A stretch of DNA of 37,095 nt, taken from Bacillota bacterium (GTDB lineage: Bacteria; Bacillota; Sulfobacillia; UBA995; UBA9673). Made by a program: the position numbers and the translations under genes. The stretch is from the NCBI GenBank assembly GCA_003599345.1, contig QZJP01000050.1:1-37095 (forward strand). Direction: 5' to 3'. Numbering within the stretch: position 1 is the first letter of the stretch; each line of letters starts with the position of its first letter. The notes under the pieces were generated by a model. The model did no database searches. It saw nothing but the letters and a program-made list of their open reading frames with translations, and had not been told where the DNA came from. Shown here piece by piece: positions 1-6,103 of this stretch.

Positions 1-1
1 G

Positions 2-220
2 GCACGGTCGATCCCCGCGCCTGAGGCCGCCGAGAGTGAAGAGCCCAAGCTCGTCAAGGTAAAGCGGTTCAACATCAAACCCATGACCGTGGACGAGGCG
101 ATCATGCAGATGAACCTTCTCGGTCATGACTTCTTCGTGTTCACCAGCGCCGAGACCGAGCAAGTGAGCGTGCTGTACCGACGCAAGGACGGCAACTACG
201 GCCTCATCGAGTCCGAGTAG
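2..220 (+). CDS. hpf: Long-form ribosome hibernation promoting factor HPF (3' end only)
   Basis: Partial gene cut by the window start; 72 codons remain, read in the frame beginning at base 2 and ending at TAG 218-220. The visible part is the C-terminal dimerisation domain of long HPF, with the diagnostic stretch KRFNIKPMTVDEAIMQMNLL followed by GHDFFVF and a terminal YRRKDGNYGLIE. The preceding acidic, alanine/proline-rich segment is the usual linker from the N-terminal ribosome-binding domain. Long HPF dimerises 70S ribosomes into inactive 100S particles in stationary phase. In many Bacillota hpf sits directly upstream of secA; here about 7.4 kb of other genes lie between them. Identification is firm; the start and N-terminal domain are not in the window. 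Confidence 0.93.
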   Translation, partial: ARSIPAPEAAESEEPKLVKVKRFNIKPMTVDEAIMQMNLLGHDFFVFTSAETEQVSVLYRRKDGNYGLIESE

Positions 221-241
221 CGCGGGTCGAGAGGACCGAAC

Positions 242-1507
242 ATGGCCGCCAAGACAGGAGTTGTCGTATTCGAGGGCGGCGGGCGGGACTGGCCGCCGCC
301 GAGCCCCGGTGACCCCCGAGCCCTCCTGGCTGAGGTCCGCCACTGGGTTACTCTCGACACTCTCGAGAAGTTCCTGGCCCGGCCCGAAGTAGGCGTGGCC
401 GTGCTCGCCACGGACTCGGACCGCCTGAGAACCGACGCGACGCGGTCCGGGGCCGAGATCTACGCCACCGGCCCGGGGTTTCACTTCGGGCGGGTGCTCT
501 CCGAGGTGACCACGGCCTACGGCCTGGACCGGCTCATCTTCCTGGGTGGCGGCTCCGTCCCGCTCCTTACCCCACCCGAACTCGATTTCGTGGTAGCCAC
601 GACGGTTGCCGGCGGTCCGTTGTTCGTGACCAACAACGTCCAGTCCCCCGACATCATAGGCCTGGGAGACGCCCGCGCGGTCGCCGCTCTCTCCGAGCTC
701 AAGACCGACAACGCGGCGCTCCTCGCCCTCGTCGAGTCGGGCCTGAAACGTGTGCTCCTTCCCGAGACCGCCACCACCAGCTTCGACCTGGACACGCCGT
801 CAGACGTCCTCTTCCTGGCGCACGAGGTCCGTCGCATCATGCGTAGCCGGGTCCCGTCCACGGACCCGTGGGGCCTGGGGCCGAGGTGCCGAGCGGGGCT
901 GGCGAGTACGGAGGTGGACGTGTCCGCCATCGAGCGGGCGGCCTCCGTCCTCGCCCGCGGAGACTACCCGTCGGTCACCCTGGTCGGGCGGGTGTCCGGG
1001 ACCATGATGTGTTACCTCAACGCCAACTTCCTTGTCCGGCTCCGGGTATTCTCCGAGGAACGCGGGATGAAAGCTCTGGGCCGGATCGAGAGGAACGAGG
1101 TGCGCTCGCTCTTGGGCTCGGTAGCGGAAGGTTTGGGGGTCGAGCGTCTGGTGAGCCTGCTTTCGACCCTCTCCGACGCCGTCTTCTGGGACACCCGAGT
1201 CATCATGGCTCACCTGGCCCGCTGGCCGGACGAGGCGGACCGCTTTGAAAGCGACCTCGGCCGGTGGGCGCGCGTCAGAGACCCGCAGCTCCGACGTCTC
1301 GGCCGAGCGGTCTCGAAGGCGGACCGCCCGTTCGTGCTCGGCGGTCATTCGGTGGTGTCGGGCGGCCTCCGTCTTCTGGCCCGAGGACTCTTGCAAGACT
1401 GCTCGGAGCCACGTGCTGGATTGAGCGACAAGACGGCACCCGGCGAGCAGCCGTTTCCACAACATGGGAGACCATCCTCCCCGCAGGAGGATAATCCAGG
1501 GGCATAG
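242..1507 (+). CDS. Putative MobA/CofC-like nucleotidyltransferase fold protein
   Basis: A 421-residue soluble protein starting at ATG 242 behind a GAGAGGA ribosome binding site, 21 bp after hpf. The first ~200 residues look like a GT-A-type nucleotidyltransferase of the CofC/MobA kind: a segment naming a discrete value (VLATDSDRL, about 54-62), a loop near 100-115 (LIFLGGGSVPLLTPPEL) where these enzymes carry their metal-binding acidic motif, and a late FDLDTPSDV (about 181-189) like the DxDTPxDL signature of the family. The canonical N-terminal G-rich nucleotide loop is not obvious (FEGGG near 10-14 is the only candidate), so activity is uncertain. The C-terminal ~200 residues (an alpha-helical SxVGRVSGTMMCYLNANF region) are not recognised, and the last ~35 residues look disordered. 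Family assignment is inference from motifs. Confidence 0.5.
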   Translation: MAAKTGVVVFEGGGRDWPPPSPGDPRALLAEVRHWVTLDTLEKFLARPEVGVAVLATDSDRLRTDATRSGAEIYATGPGFHFGRVLSEVTTAYGLDRLIFLGGGSVPLLTPPELDFVVATTVAGGPLFVTNNVQSPDIIGLGDARAVAALSELKTDNAALLALVESGLKRVLLPETATTSFDLDTPSDVLFLAHEVRRIMRSRVPSTDPWGLGPRCRAGLASTEVDVSAIERAASVLARGDYPSVTLVGRVSGTMMCYLNANFLVRLRVFSEERGMKALGRIERNEVRSLLGSVAEGLGVERLVSLLSTLSDAVFWDTRVIMAHLARWPDEADRFESDLGRWARVRDPQLRRLGRAVSKADRPFVLGGHSVVSGGLRLLARGLLQDCSEPRAGLSDKTAPGEQPFPQHGRPSSPQEDNPGA

Positions 1508-1516
1508 AGAAATGTG

Positions 1517-1558
1517 CTAGGCCCCGGTCGGGCGGGCGGCGGAAGAGGCGGGGCCTAG
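1517..1558 (+). promoter_or_regulatory. Perfect 10-bp inverted repeat (hairpin) abutting the downstream ribosome binding site
   Basis: CTAGGCCCCG at 1517-1526 is perfectly complementary to CGGGGCCTAG at 1549-1558, with a 22-nt G-rich loop. There is no T-tract after it, so it is a poor intrinsic terminator. The 3' arm runs into the AGGGAG ribosome binding site (1557-1562) of the gene starting at 1574, so folding could limit access to that site. The function is inference. Confidence 0.45.
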
Positions 1559-1573
1559 GGAGCAAGAGCCATA

Positions 1574-2287
1574 ATGGGAAAGAGCCTTGGGTCACACCTC
1601 AAGTCAGAGGCAAGGGGCAGTCTTGGGGACTACGAGGAAGTCATCCGGCAGATACGAGAGGTAATGGCTGTCCGGGTCATCGCGGGAGAAAGCGGTGAGA
1701 TCGAGGAGATTCACGTCCTGGCCGGCAACGGGCGAGGCCCGAAGCAGATCGTCCGCGACATCGAATCCTCGCTGATGGCCCGTTTCGGAGTATCGATTGA
1801 CCACAAGAAGATCAGTGTGGCGCAGGTGGAAGAAGGTTCCTCCCAGCAATCCTGGGGGACGGGCAGACCGCGGCTCATCGGCGTCCGGTTCACGGTAGAC
1901 GCCTCGCGGGCCGAGGCCGAAGTCCAGGTGGAGTTTGACGACGTGGTCCACACGGGTAGAGCCGATGGACCAGCCACCGCCTTGAACAAGCTCCGGGTCG
2001 TCGCCGAAGCGACTCTCGGGGCCATCGGGGAGTACTTCAACTCAAACTGCCAACTGGCCCTCGACGACGTAGAGATCGTCGGCATGCGGTCGAGACGCAT
2101 CGTTCTGACAGTCATGTCCCTTCTTACCGAGAGCGGGGAGGAGATCCTCACCGGCACCTCTCTCGTCAAGGGTGCCGAAGCCGACGCCATAGCCCGATCG
2201 GTTATGGACGCCCTCAACCGCCGGTTCACGATGGTCGTGAGGAAGCCCGGAAGCCGACCTGCCGTGACGGAGCCGGACCCTGGTTAG
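1574..2287 (+). CDS. Conserved protein of unknown function (237 aa)
   Basis: ATG at 1574, preceded by AGGGAG at 1557-1562. The product is soluble and has no signal peptide or membrane segment. Its N-terminal third contains a patterned segment, GEIEEIHVLAGNGRGPKQIVR (about 36-56), followed by DIESSLMARFGVSIDHKKISVAQ (about 57-79). This reads like a compact alpha/beta ligand-binding or oligomerisation unit that I remember only from uncharacterised proteins of Bacillota and Actinomycetota. The second half (about 95-225) alternates beta strands and helices (ARAEAEVQVEFDD, ALNKLRVVAEATLGAIGEYF). No catalytic motif is visible and I do not assign a function. It shares an orientation with the upstream nucleotidyltransferase-like gene, from which it is separated by 66 bp containing the 10-bp hairpin. 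Confidence 0.8.
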   Translation: MGKSLGSHLKSEARGSLGDYEEVIRQIREVMAVRVIAGESGEIEEIHVLAGNGRGPKQIVRDIESSLMARFGVSIDHKKISVAQVEEGSSQQSWGTGRPRLIGVRFTVDASRAEAEVQVEFDDVVHTGRADGPATALNKLRVVAEATLGAIGEYFNSNCQLALDDVEIVGMRSRRIVLTVMSLLTESGEEILTGTSLVKGAEADAIARSVMDALNRRFTMVVRKPGSRPAVTEPDPG

Positions 2288-2485
2288 GGCTAGTAAGGTC
2301 GGGACAGCAAGGTTCCTTGAAATGAAGTTCGGACCGGTACCAGGTCCCATCCGCCAAAGAGACAACTCTTCCTTACCTGAGTAAGTCGAGCGGAGCCGTG
2401 AGACGAGCGGACAACCCGAGAGTGAAGCGGTTTTTCCACCTGTCCCTAGCGGGGCCGGGTAGGTTGCCGCGAAGGGGGTTGCTCC
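2288..2485 (+). other. 198-bp intergenic region upstream of a micro-ORF, possibly a structured leader
   Basis: No gene is seen here. The segment is less GC-rich than its neighbours and contains one hairpin (2330-2347) plus a purine-rich, repeat-like run between about 2385 and 2435 (GAGCGGAGCC, GAGACGAGCGG, GAGAGTGAAGCGG). A leader RNA for the micro-ORF/HD-GYP unit is possible, but it matches no riboswitch class I can recognise; in particular the GGCAAACC core of c-di-GMP-I aptamers is absent. Confidence 0.3.
2330..2347 (+). repeat. Left arm of an 18-nt inverted repeat bracketing the micro-ORF
   Basis: CGGACCGGTACCAGGTCC. Its reverse complement matches 2587-2604 at 17 of 18 positions, and the single difference would be a G-U pair in RNA. 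The arm can also fold on itself (GGACC/GGTCC), so each copy is a small hairpin as well as half of a long-range pair. Confidence 0.6.
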
Positions 2486-2566
2486 GTGAACAAGCTTCTG
2501 CGCGTGATCTTCGCGCTCCTCACGCTTCTCCTGGCGGGGGGCGCAGTCGTCCAGTGGAACGGGTAG
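2486..2566 (+). CDS. 26-codon hydrophobic micropeptide (putative)
   Basis: GTG 2486 to TAG 2564-2566, preceded by GAAGGGGG at 2471-2478 with 7-nt spacing, one of the better ribosome binding sites in the area. The predicted peptide begins MNKLLRVIF, continues as an unbroken Leu/Ala/Val/Thr stretch long enough to span a membrane, and ends VQWNG. It lies 61 bp upstream of the HD-GYP gene on the same strand. It could be a small membrane regulator of that protein, a leader peptide, or a chance ORF; no family is recognised. The basis is the good ribosome binding site, the positively charged N-terminus and the coherent hydrophobic profile. Confidence 0.45.
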   Translation: MNKLLRVIFALLTLLLAGGAVVQWNG

Positions 2567-2585
2567 GCAGGTAGCCTAAACGCAC

Positions 2586-2610
2586 CGGACCTGGTGCCGG
2601 TCCGTTGTTT
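2586..2610 (+). repeat. Right arm of the 18-nt inverted repeat; also a hairpin with a short T-rich tail
   Basis: CGGACC (2586-2591) and GGTCCG (2599-2604) form a stem with a 7-nt loop, followed by TTGTTT. Bases 2587-2604 are the near-perfect reverse complement of 2330-2347. The hairpin plus T-rich tail resembles a weak attenuator or terminator placed 17 nt before the GTG of the HD-GYP gene. Confidence 0.5.
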
Positions 2611-2627
2611 GCGAAAGGAGAGGTGTC

Positions 2628-4088
2628 GTGGCCAGCCCACCCCAAGACCAGCCGAAGCACCTAGCGACGGCCTACGTGGCTCTCATAGTCACTCTGGGCC
2701 TTATCGTCCTTTATCGCCTGCTTCCCGAACTTCTCCTGTGCGACTTGGCCGCCGTCCTCTCCTTCGCGCTGATGGTCTTCGTGTCCGAGGCGATGCCTGT
2801 GGAGCTTCCCCGGGGGCGCGGGACAGTCTCGGTGAGCTACGCCGTTCTCTACGCCTGCATCCTGGTGCTTGGCCCCGCCGCGGCCGCCTGGCTGGCCGCC
2901 CTGGCCACTCTCCGGCTGATAGAACTGTCGGGCCGCATACCCCTTAAGGCAACCCTGTTCAACCGCGCGCAACTCGCCTTGTCGGCCGCCGCGGCGGGGC
3001 TGACCTATGTCGAGTTGGGGGGCGTACCGGGTCAGATCGACGTCTTCAGCGGGTTCGGGGCCATGCTGGCCGCCTCACTGGTGTTCTCTCTGGTCAACAT
3101 AGCGATGGTCGTGGTGGTCATGTATCTGACCCAGCGGGGGGGCTCTTTCTGGGGCATCTTCATAAAGGACTTCCGCTGGATGCTACCTCACTACCTGGCC
3201 CTGACACCTCTGGGCATCCTGGTCGGCATCGTGGAGTACGAGGTCGGGCTGGCCGGGGTGTTCCTGCTGTTCGTCCCGCTGGTCATCGCCAGGTACTCCT
3301 TGCAGCTCTATTCCCAGATGCGCCGCGCCTACCTGGCGACCATCCAGGCCATGGTCGCGGCCATCGAGGCCAGGGACCCGTACACGGCCGGTCATTCGCG
3401 GCGCGTCGCGGCCTTTACCGTAGCCACCGCGCGCGAACTCCGGTTATCCGAGGACCAGACTGAACGTCTGGAGTACGCCGCATGGCTCCACGACGTGGGG
3501 AAGCTCTCCGTCCCCGACCAGATACTTCAGAAGAAGGGCGCCCTAACGGCCGGTGAATGGGAGCAGATGAAGATGCACCCCCAGATCGGCGCGAACATCC
3601 TCAAGCAGATAAGACTCCTGGGCCGCGACGTGGATGTCATCCTGCATCACCACGAACGCTGGAACGGTGACGGTTATCCGGACTACATGAAGGAGAAAGA
3701 TATACCGCTGGGAGCCAGGCTAATCGCCATCGCCGATGCCTACGAAGCCATGACCTCCGTTCGGCCCTATCGCGCCCGGCCCCTCACCCGCGACGAAGCC
3801 TTAGCGGAGCTGGCGCGCTGCGCGGGTACCCAGTTCGACCCGGACCTCGTGAGGGTGTTCATTCGAACGGTGTCGACCTTGCCCGAGGATTTGGGGCGCG
3901 AGGACAGCCTCACCCCGGTTCTCCCGTTCAGGCCCGCCGTAGCGGCGGTGAGCCGGGACAAAGCCGAGCCTGCGGCGGAATCCGCCTACCGGGAGGCCGC
4001 GGCTGCCGCCGAATCGCCGGGCCAACCGCAGTGGCGGGTGGCCGAAAGCACCGAGCCCCGTCGCAGCGAGAGCGGTGAGAAGGAGTAG
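2628..4088 (+). CDS. Membrane-anchored HD-GYP cyclic di-GMP phosphodiesterase
   Basis: GTG 2628 with AAAGGAGAGG just upstream; 486 residues. The N-terminal ~225 residues are a polytopic membrane sensor region with about six to seven hydrophobic segments (roughly 14-33, 39-55, 70-98, 115-128, 142-167, 185-203, 207-222). The HD-GYP domain follows (about 235-410), with the metal-binding HD pair in HDVGK (288-292), HHHERWNGDGYP (340-351) carrying the GYP motif, and IADAYEAMTS (368-377). HD-GYP proteins hydrolyse c-di-GMP to pGpG or GMP at a bi- or trinuclear metal site; all expected ligand motifs are present, so it is probably active. The last ~70 residues are Ala/Glu/Pro-rich and probably disordered. 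Its stop overlaps the start of the next gene by one base, implying cotranscription. Confidence 0.92.
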   Translation: MASPPQDQPKHLATAYVALIVTLGLIVLYRLLPELLLCDLAAVLSFALMVFVSEAMPVELPRGRGTVSVSYAVLYACILVLGPAAAAWLAALATLRLIELSGRIPLKATLFNRAQLALSAAAAGLTYVELGGVPGQIDVFSGFGAMLAASLVFSLVNIAMVVVVMYLTQRGGSFWGIFIKDFRWMLPHYLALTPLGILVGIVEYEVGLAGVFLLFVPLVIARYSLQLYSQMRRAYLATIQAMVAAIEARDPYTAGHSRRVAAFTVATARELRLSEDQTERLEYAAWLHDVGKLSVPDQILQKKGALTAGEWEQMKMHPQIGANILKQIRLLGRDVDVILHHHERWNGDGYPDYMKEKDIPLGARLIAIADAYEAMTSVRPYRARPLTRDEALAELARCAGTQFDPDLVRVFIRTVSTLPEDLGREDSLTPVLPFRPAVAAVSRDKAEPAAESAYREAAAAAESPGQPQWRVAESTEPRRSESGEKE

Positions 4089-4678
4089 TGTTTATCGCCG
4101 CGGTCGTTTTCTCGGTCGGTGTGGCTCTCCTGAGGGGCGGGCGTCCGCATCGGCTCGCCGCGTTCCCTCTCAGGCACCTGTGGCTTATCTTCGCCGCCTT
4201 CTCCATCCAGCTGGCGGTGCACCTGCCTGTCGTCACAAAGCAGGACTTCGCGCAGTCGGCGGCGCCCTACCTTTACCCGGTCGCCTACTACCTTCTCCTC
4301 CTCTGCTTCGCCCTCAACCGGCACGCTCCGGGGGTTCTCTGGCTGGCCGCCGGGACCGCTTCCAACCTCGCGGTGATCCTGGCGAACGGGGGCAAGATGC
4401 CGGTGGACGGGGAAGCCCTCATAGCCATGGGTTGTCGCCCGTTCTATGAGGCGTTCGCGGCCGGCCGCAGTCTGACCCACACCCTTATCGGGACCGACAC
4501 CAAGTTGACCTGGCTGGCCGATGTGTTCGTCGGGTCACCTCCCTTTCCGAAACCCACCGTGTTCAGCGTGGGTGACGTTCTACTGGCCGTCGGAGTCTTT
4601 GTCCTGGTTCAGAAGACCATGGTCACGCCGGGGCGAGTCCGCGCCGGAGAACCGCTGGGCCAAACCGCACGAGAATAG
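4088..4678 (+). CDS. DUF5317 family membrane protein
   Basis: 196 residues beginning at a GTG whose first base is the last base of the upstream stop codon (TAGTG), so translation is coupled to the HD-GYP gene. The sequence has about five hydrophobic segments: the N-terminus, LWLIFAAFSIQLAVHLPVV near 31-49, PYLYPVAYYLLLLCFALN near 59-76, WLAAGTASNLAVILANG near 83-99, and DVLLAVGVFVLVQK near 156-169. The NGGKMPV stretch (98-104) is characteristic of DUF5317 proteins, which are membrane proteins of unknown role in Bacillota and Actinomycetota. Coupling with an HD-GYP protein suggests a shared membrane signalling or envelope role, but that is inference. Confidence 0.8.
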   Translation: MFIAAVVFSVGVALLRGGRPHRLAAFPLRHLWLIFAAFSIQLAVHLPVVTKQDFAQSAAPYLYPVAYYLLLLCFALNRHAPGVLWLAAGTASNLAVILANGGKMPVDGEALIAMGCRPFYEAFAAGRSLTHTLIGTDTKLTWLADVFVGSPPFPKPTVFSVGDVLLAVGVFVLVQKTMVTPGRVRAGEPLGQTARE

Positions 4679-4890
4679 GGCCGTCAGGCACTTCTCCGGA
4701 TGAAGGACCCGGACTCCCCGCCGGCCGAACTAGCCCTCAGGTTGAAGGAACTCCAAGAGCAGGCCCCAGGAACAGGCCCCGGGTCCGCAGAATTCCGGCG
4801 AACGTCCGGCCGCCCGCGCGGGACGTGATCCGGCGGGCAGGAAGCACAGGCGCGCCAGGCCGGACGAACAGCCGAGGTGTATCCAGACCA

Positions 4891-6099
4891 GTGCCGATGA
4901 AGAACCATCACGCGGTACCCGCGGTGGTCACCGACGCCAGGCTTCGCATGGCGGTAAACATAATACGTTCACTCGGACGAGCGGGAGTGCCGGTGACGGC
5001 CGTGGAGACGGCCGGGAGGGGGAACGTTCTCGGCTTTCATTCCCGCTATACCCGAGCCCGCGTGCGCCTCCCGCTCGACTCATCAGCCGCGGATCTCGCC
5101 GCCGTCGCCTCCGGGGCGGTCTATGTTCCCGTATCGACGGCCATGGTCGCGTTACTCGCCCGGCATCAGGAGCAGGCCCTAAGCCCGGTGTCGACTCTGG
5201 TCCCGCCGACCGCTTCCCTGGCCCTGCTTCACGACAAGGCTTCCTGCCTGAAACTGGCCCGCGACAAGGGATTGCCCGTGCCGGCGACCCGCGTGCCGGC
5301 CGAGGAGGGAGTGGACCCCTCGGATCGGAGCGAACTCCTCGAGTGGGCTGCTTCGCTGACCTTCCCCGTCATCGTCAAGTACAGGTCGGGCGAGGACGTG
5401 GGGCTACCCGCGGCCAAGCGCTACCTCGTGTGCCGGACCCGCGACGAGGTGGCTGACGGCTACCTTCGCCTGAACTCCGTGCAGCCAGGTCCTATCGTCC
5501 AGGACTACGTCGACGGTGGGGACGTCGGGCTCGCGCTGCTCTACGACCGGCATTCCGAACCCGTCGCTTCCTTCACCTACCGTAGCTTGCGGCAGAGGCC
5601 CAGAGCCGGAGGGCCGACCACCCTGGCGGAATCCGTGAGCCTTCCCACCCTGGTGGACTACGGTAAGCGGTTGCTCGACGGCCTCGCGTGGAGGGGCCCG
5701 GTGATGCTGGACTTCCGGGAGGACTCCAGGGGCGGGTACCACCTGCTCGAAGTGAACCCACGGTTCTGGGGCAGCCTGGACCTGGCAGTGAGGTCCGGAG
5801 TCGACTTTCCTCTTCTTTACTACCTGGCGGCCCTCGGTCTTCCTCTCCCACGCATGGAGCAGCGGGACGGTGTCAGGGTGAGGTTCTTCCCCAACGATTT
5901 CTTGTCGGTGTTCGAGTACGCGCGCGCGGAACGGGCCGGGCCTCTGCAGGCCTTGGGGTGGCTCCTGGAATTGGCGAACCCGGCGTTGCCGGACGGGCTA
6001 CTCGCGCTCTCCGACCCCGCGCCCGGCCTTCTCTACTTGATAGGCGGGCTCACGAGAAGGCGGGCAGGCCACCACGCCATTCCGGGTGGATGGGAGTAG
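4891..6099 (+). CDS. ATP-grasp domain ligase (carboxylate-amine ligase-like)
   Basis: The open frame extends upstream to GTG 4825, but I prefer GTG 4891, with GAGGTG at 4874-4879 and 11-nt spacing; ATG 4897 is the other candidate. From GTG 4891 the protein has 402 residues. The N-terminus (AVVTDARLRMAVNIIRSLGRAG) is the Rossmann-like preATP-grasp unit that begins these proteins. The ATP-grasp part includes LTFPVIVKYRSGEDVG with the nucleotide-contacting lysine, GPIVQDYVDGGDVGLALLYD, and the late metal-binding LEVNPRFWGS, typical of ATP-grasp ligases related to carbamoyl-phosphate synthase or D-Ala-D-Ala ligase. These enzymes join a carboxylate to an amine or thiol via an acylphosphate; the substrate here is unknown. 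It ends 4 bp before the polysaccharide deacetylase gene, suggesting a joint role in envelope carbohydrate or peptide modification. Confidence 0.85.
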   Translation: MPMKNHHAVPAVVTDARLRMAVNIIRSLGRAGVPVTAVETAGRGNVLGFHSRYTRARVRLPLDSSAADLAAVASGAVYVPVSTAMVALLARHQEQALSPVSTLVPPTASLALLHDKASCLKLARDKGLPVPATRVPAEEGVDPSDRSELLEWAASLTFPVIVKYRSGEDVGLPAAKRYLVCRTRDEVADGYLRLNSVQPGPIVQDYVDGGDVGLALLYDRHSEPVASFTYRSLRQRPRAGGPTTLAESVSLPTLVDYGKRLLDGLAWRGPVMLDFREDSRGGYHLLEVNPRFWGSLDLAVRSGVDFPLLYYLAALGLPLPRMEQRDGVRVRFFPNDFLSVFEYARAERAGPLQALGWLLELANPALPDGLLALSDPAPGLLYLIGGLTRRRAGHHAIPGGWE

Positions 6100-6103
6100 A
6101 TAG

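Noticed and set aside
2288-2485. c-di-GMP riboswitch upstream of the HD-GYP gene
   Set aside because: The GGCAAACC and CGCAAAGCC core elements of the class I aptamer are absent, and no class II pseudoknot pattern is visible.
4700-4828. 42-codon ORF between DUF5317 and the ATP-grasp gene, its TGA overlapping GTG 4825
   Set aside because: The overlap is suggestive, but there is no ribosome binding site and the peptide is Pro/Gly/Arg-rich without hydrophobic core. Accepting it would also require the less likely 4825 start for the next gene.
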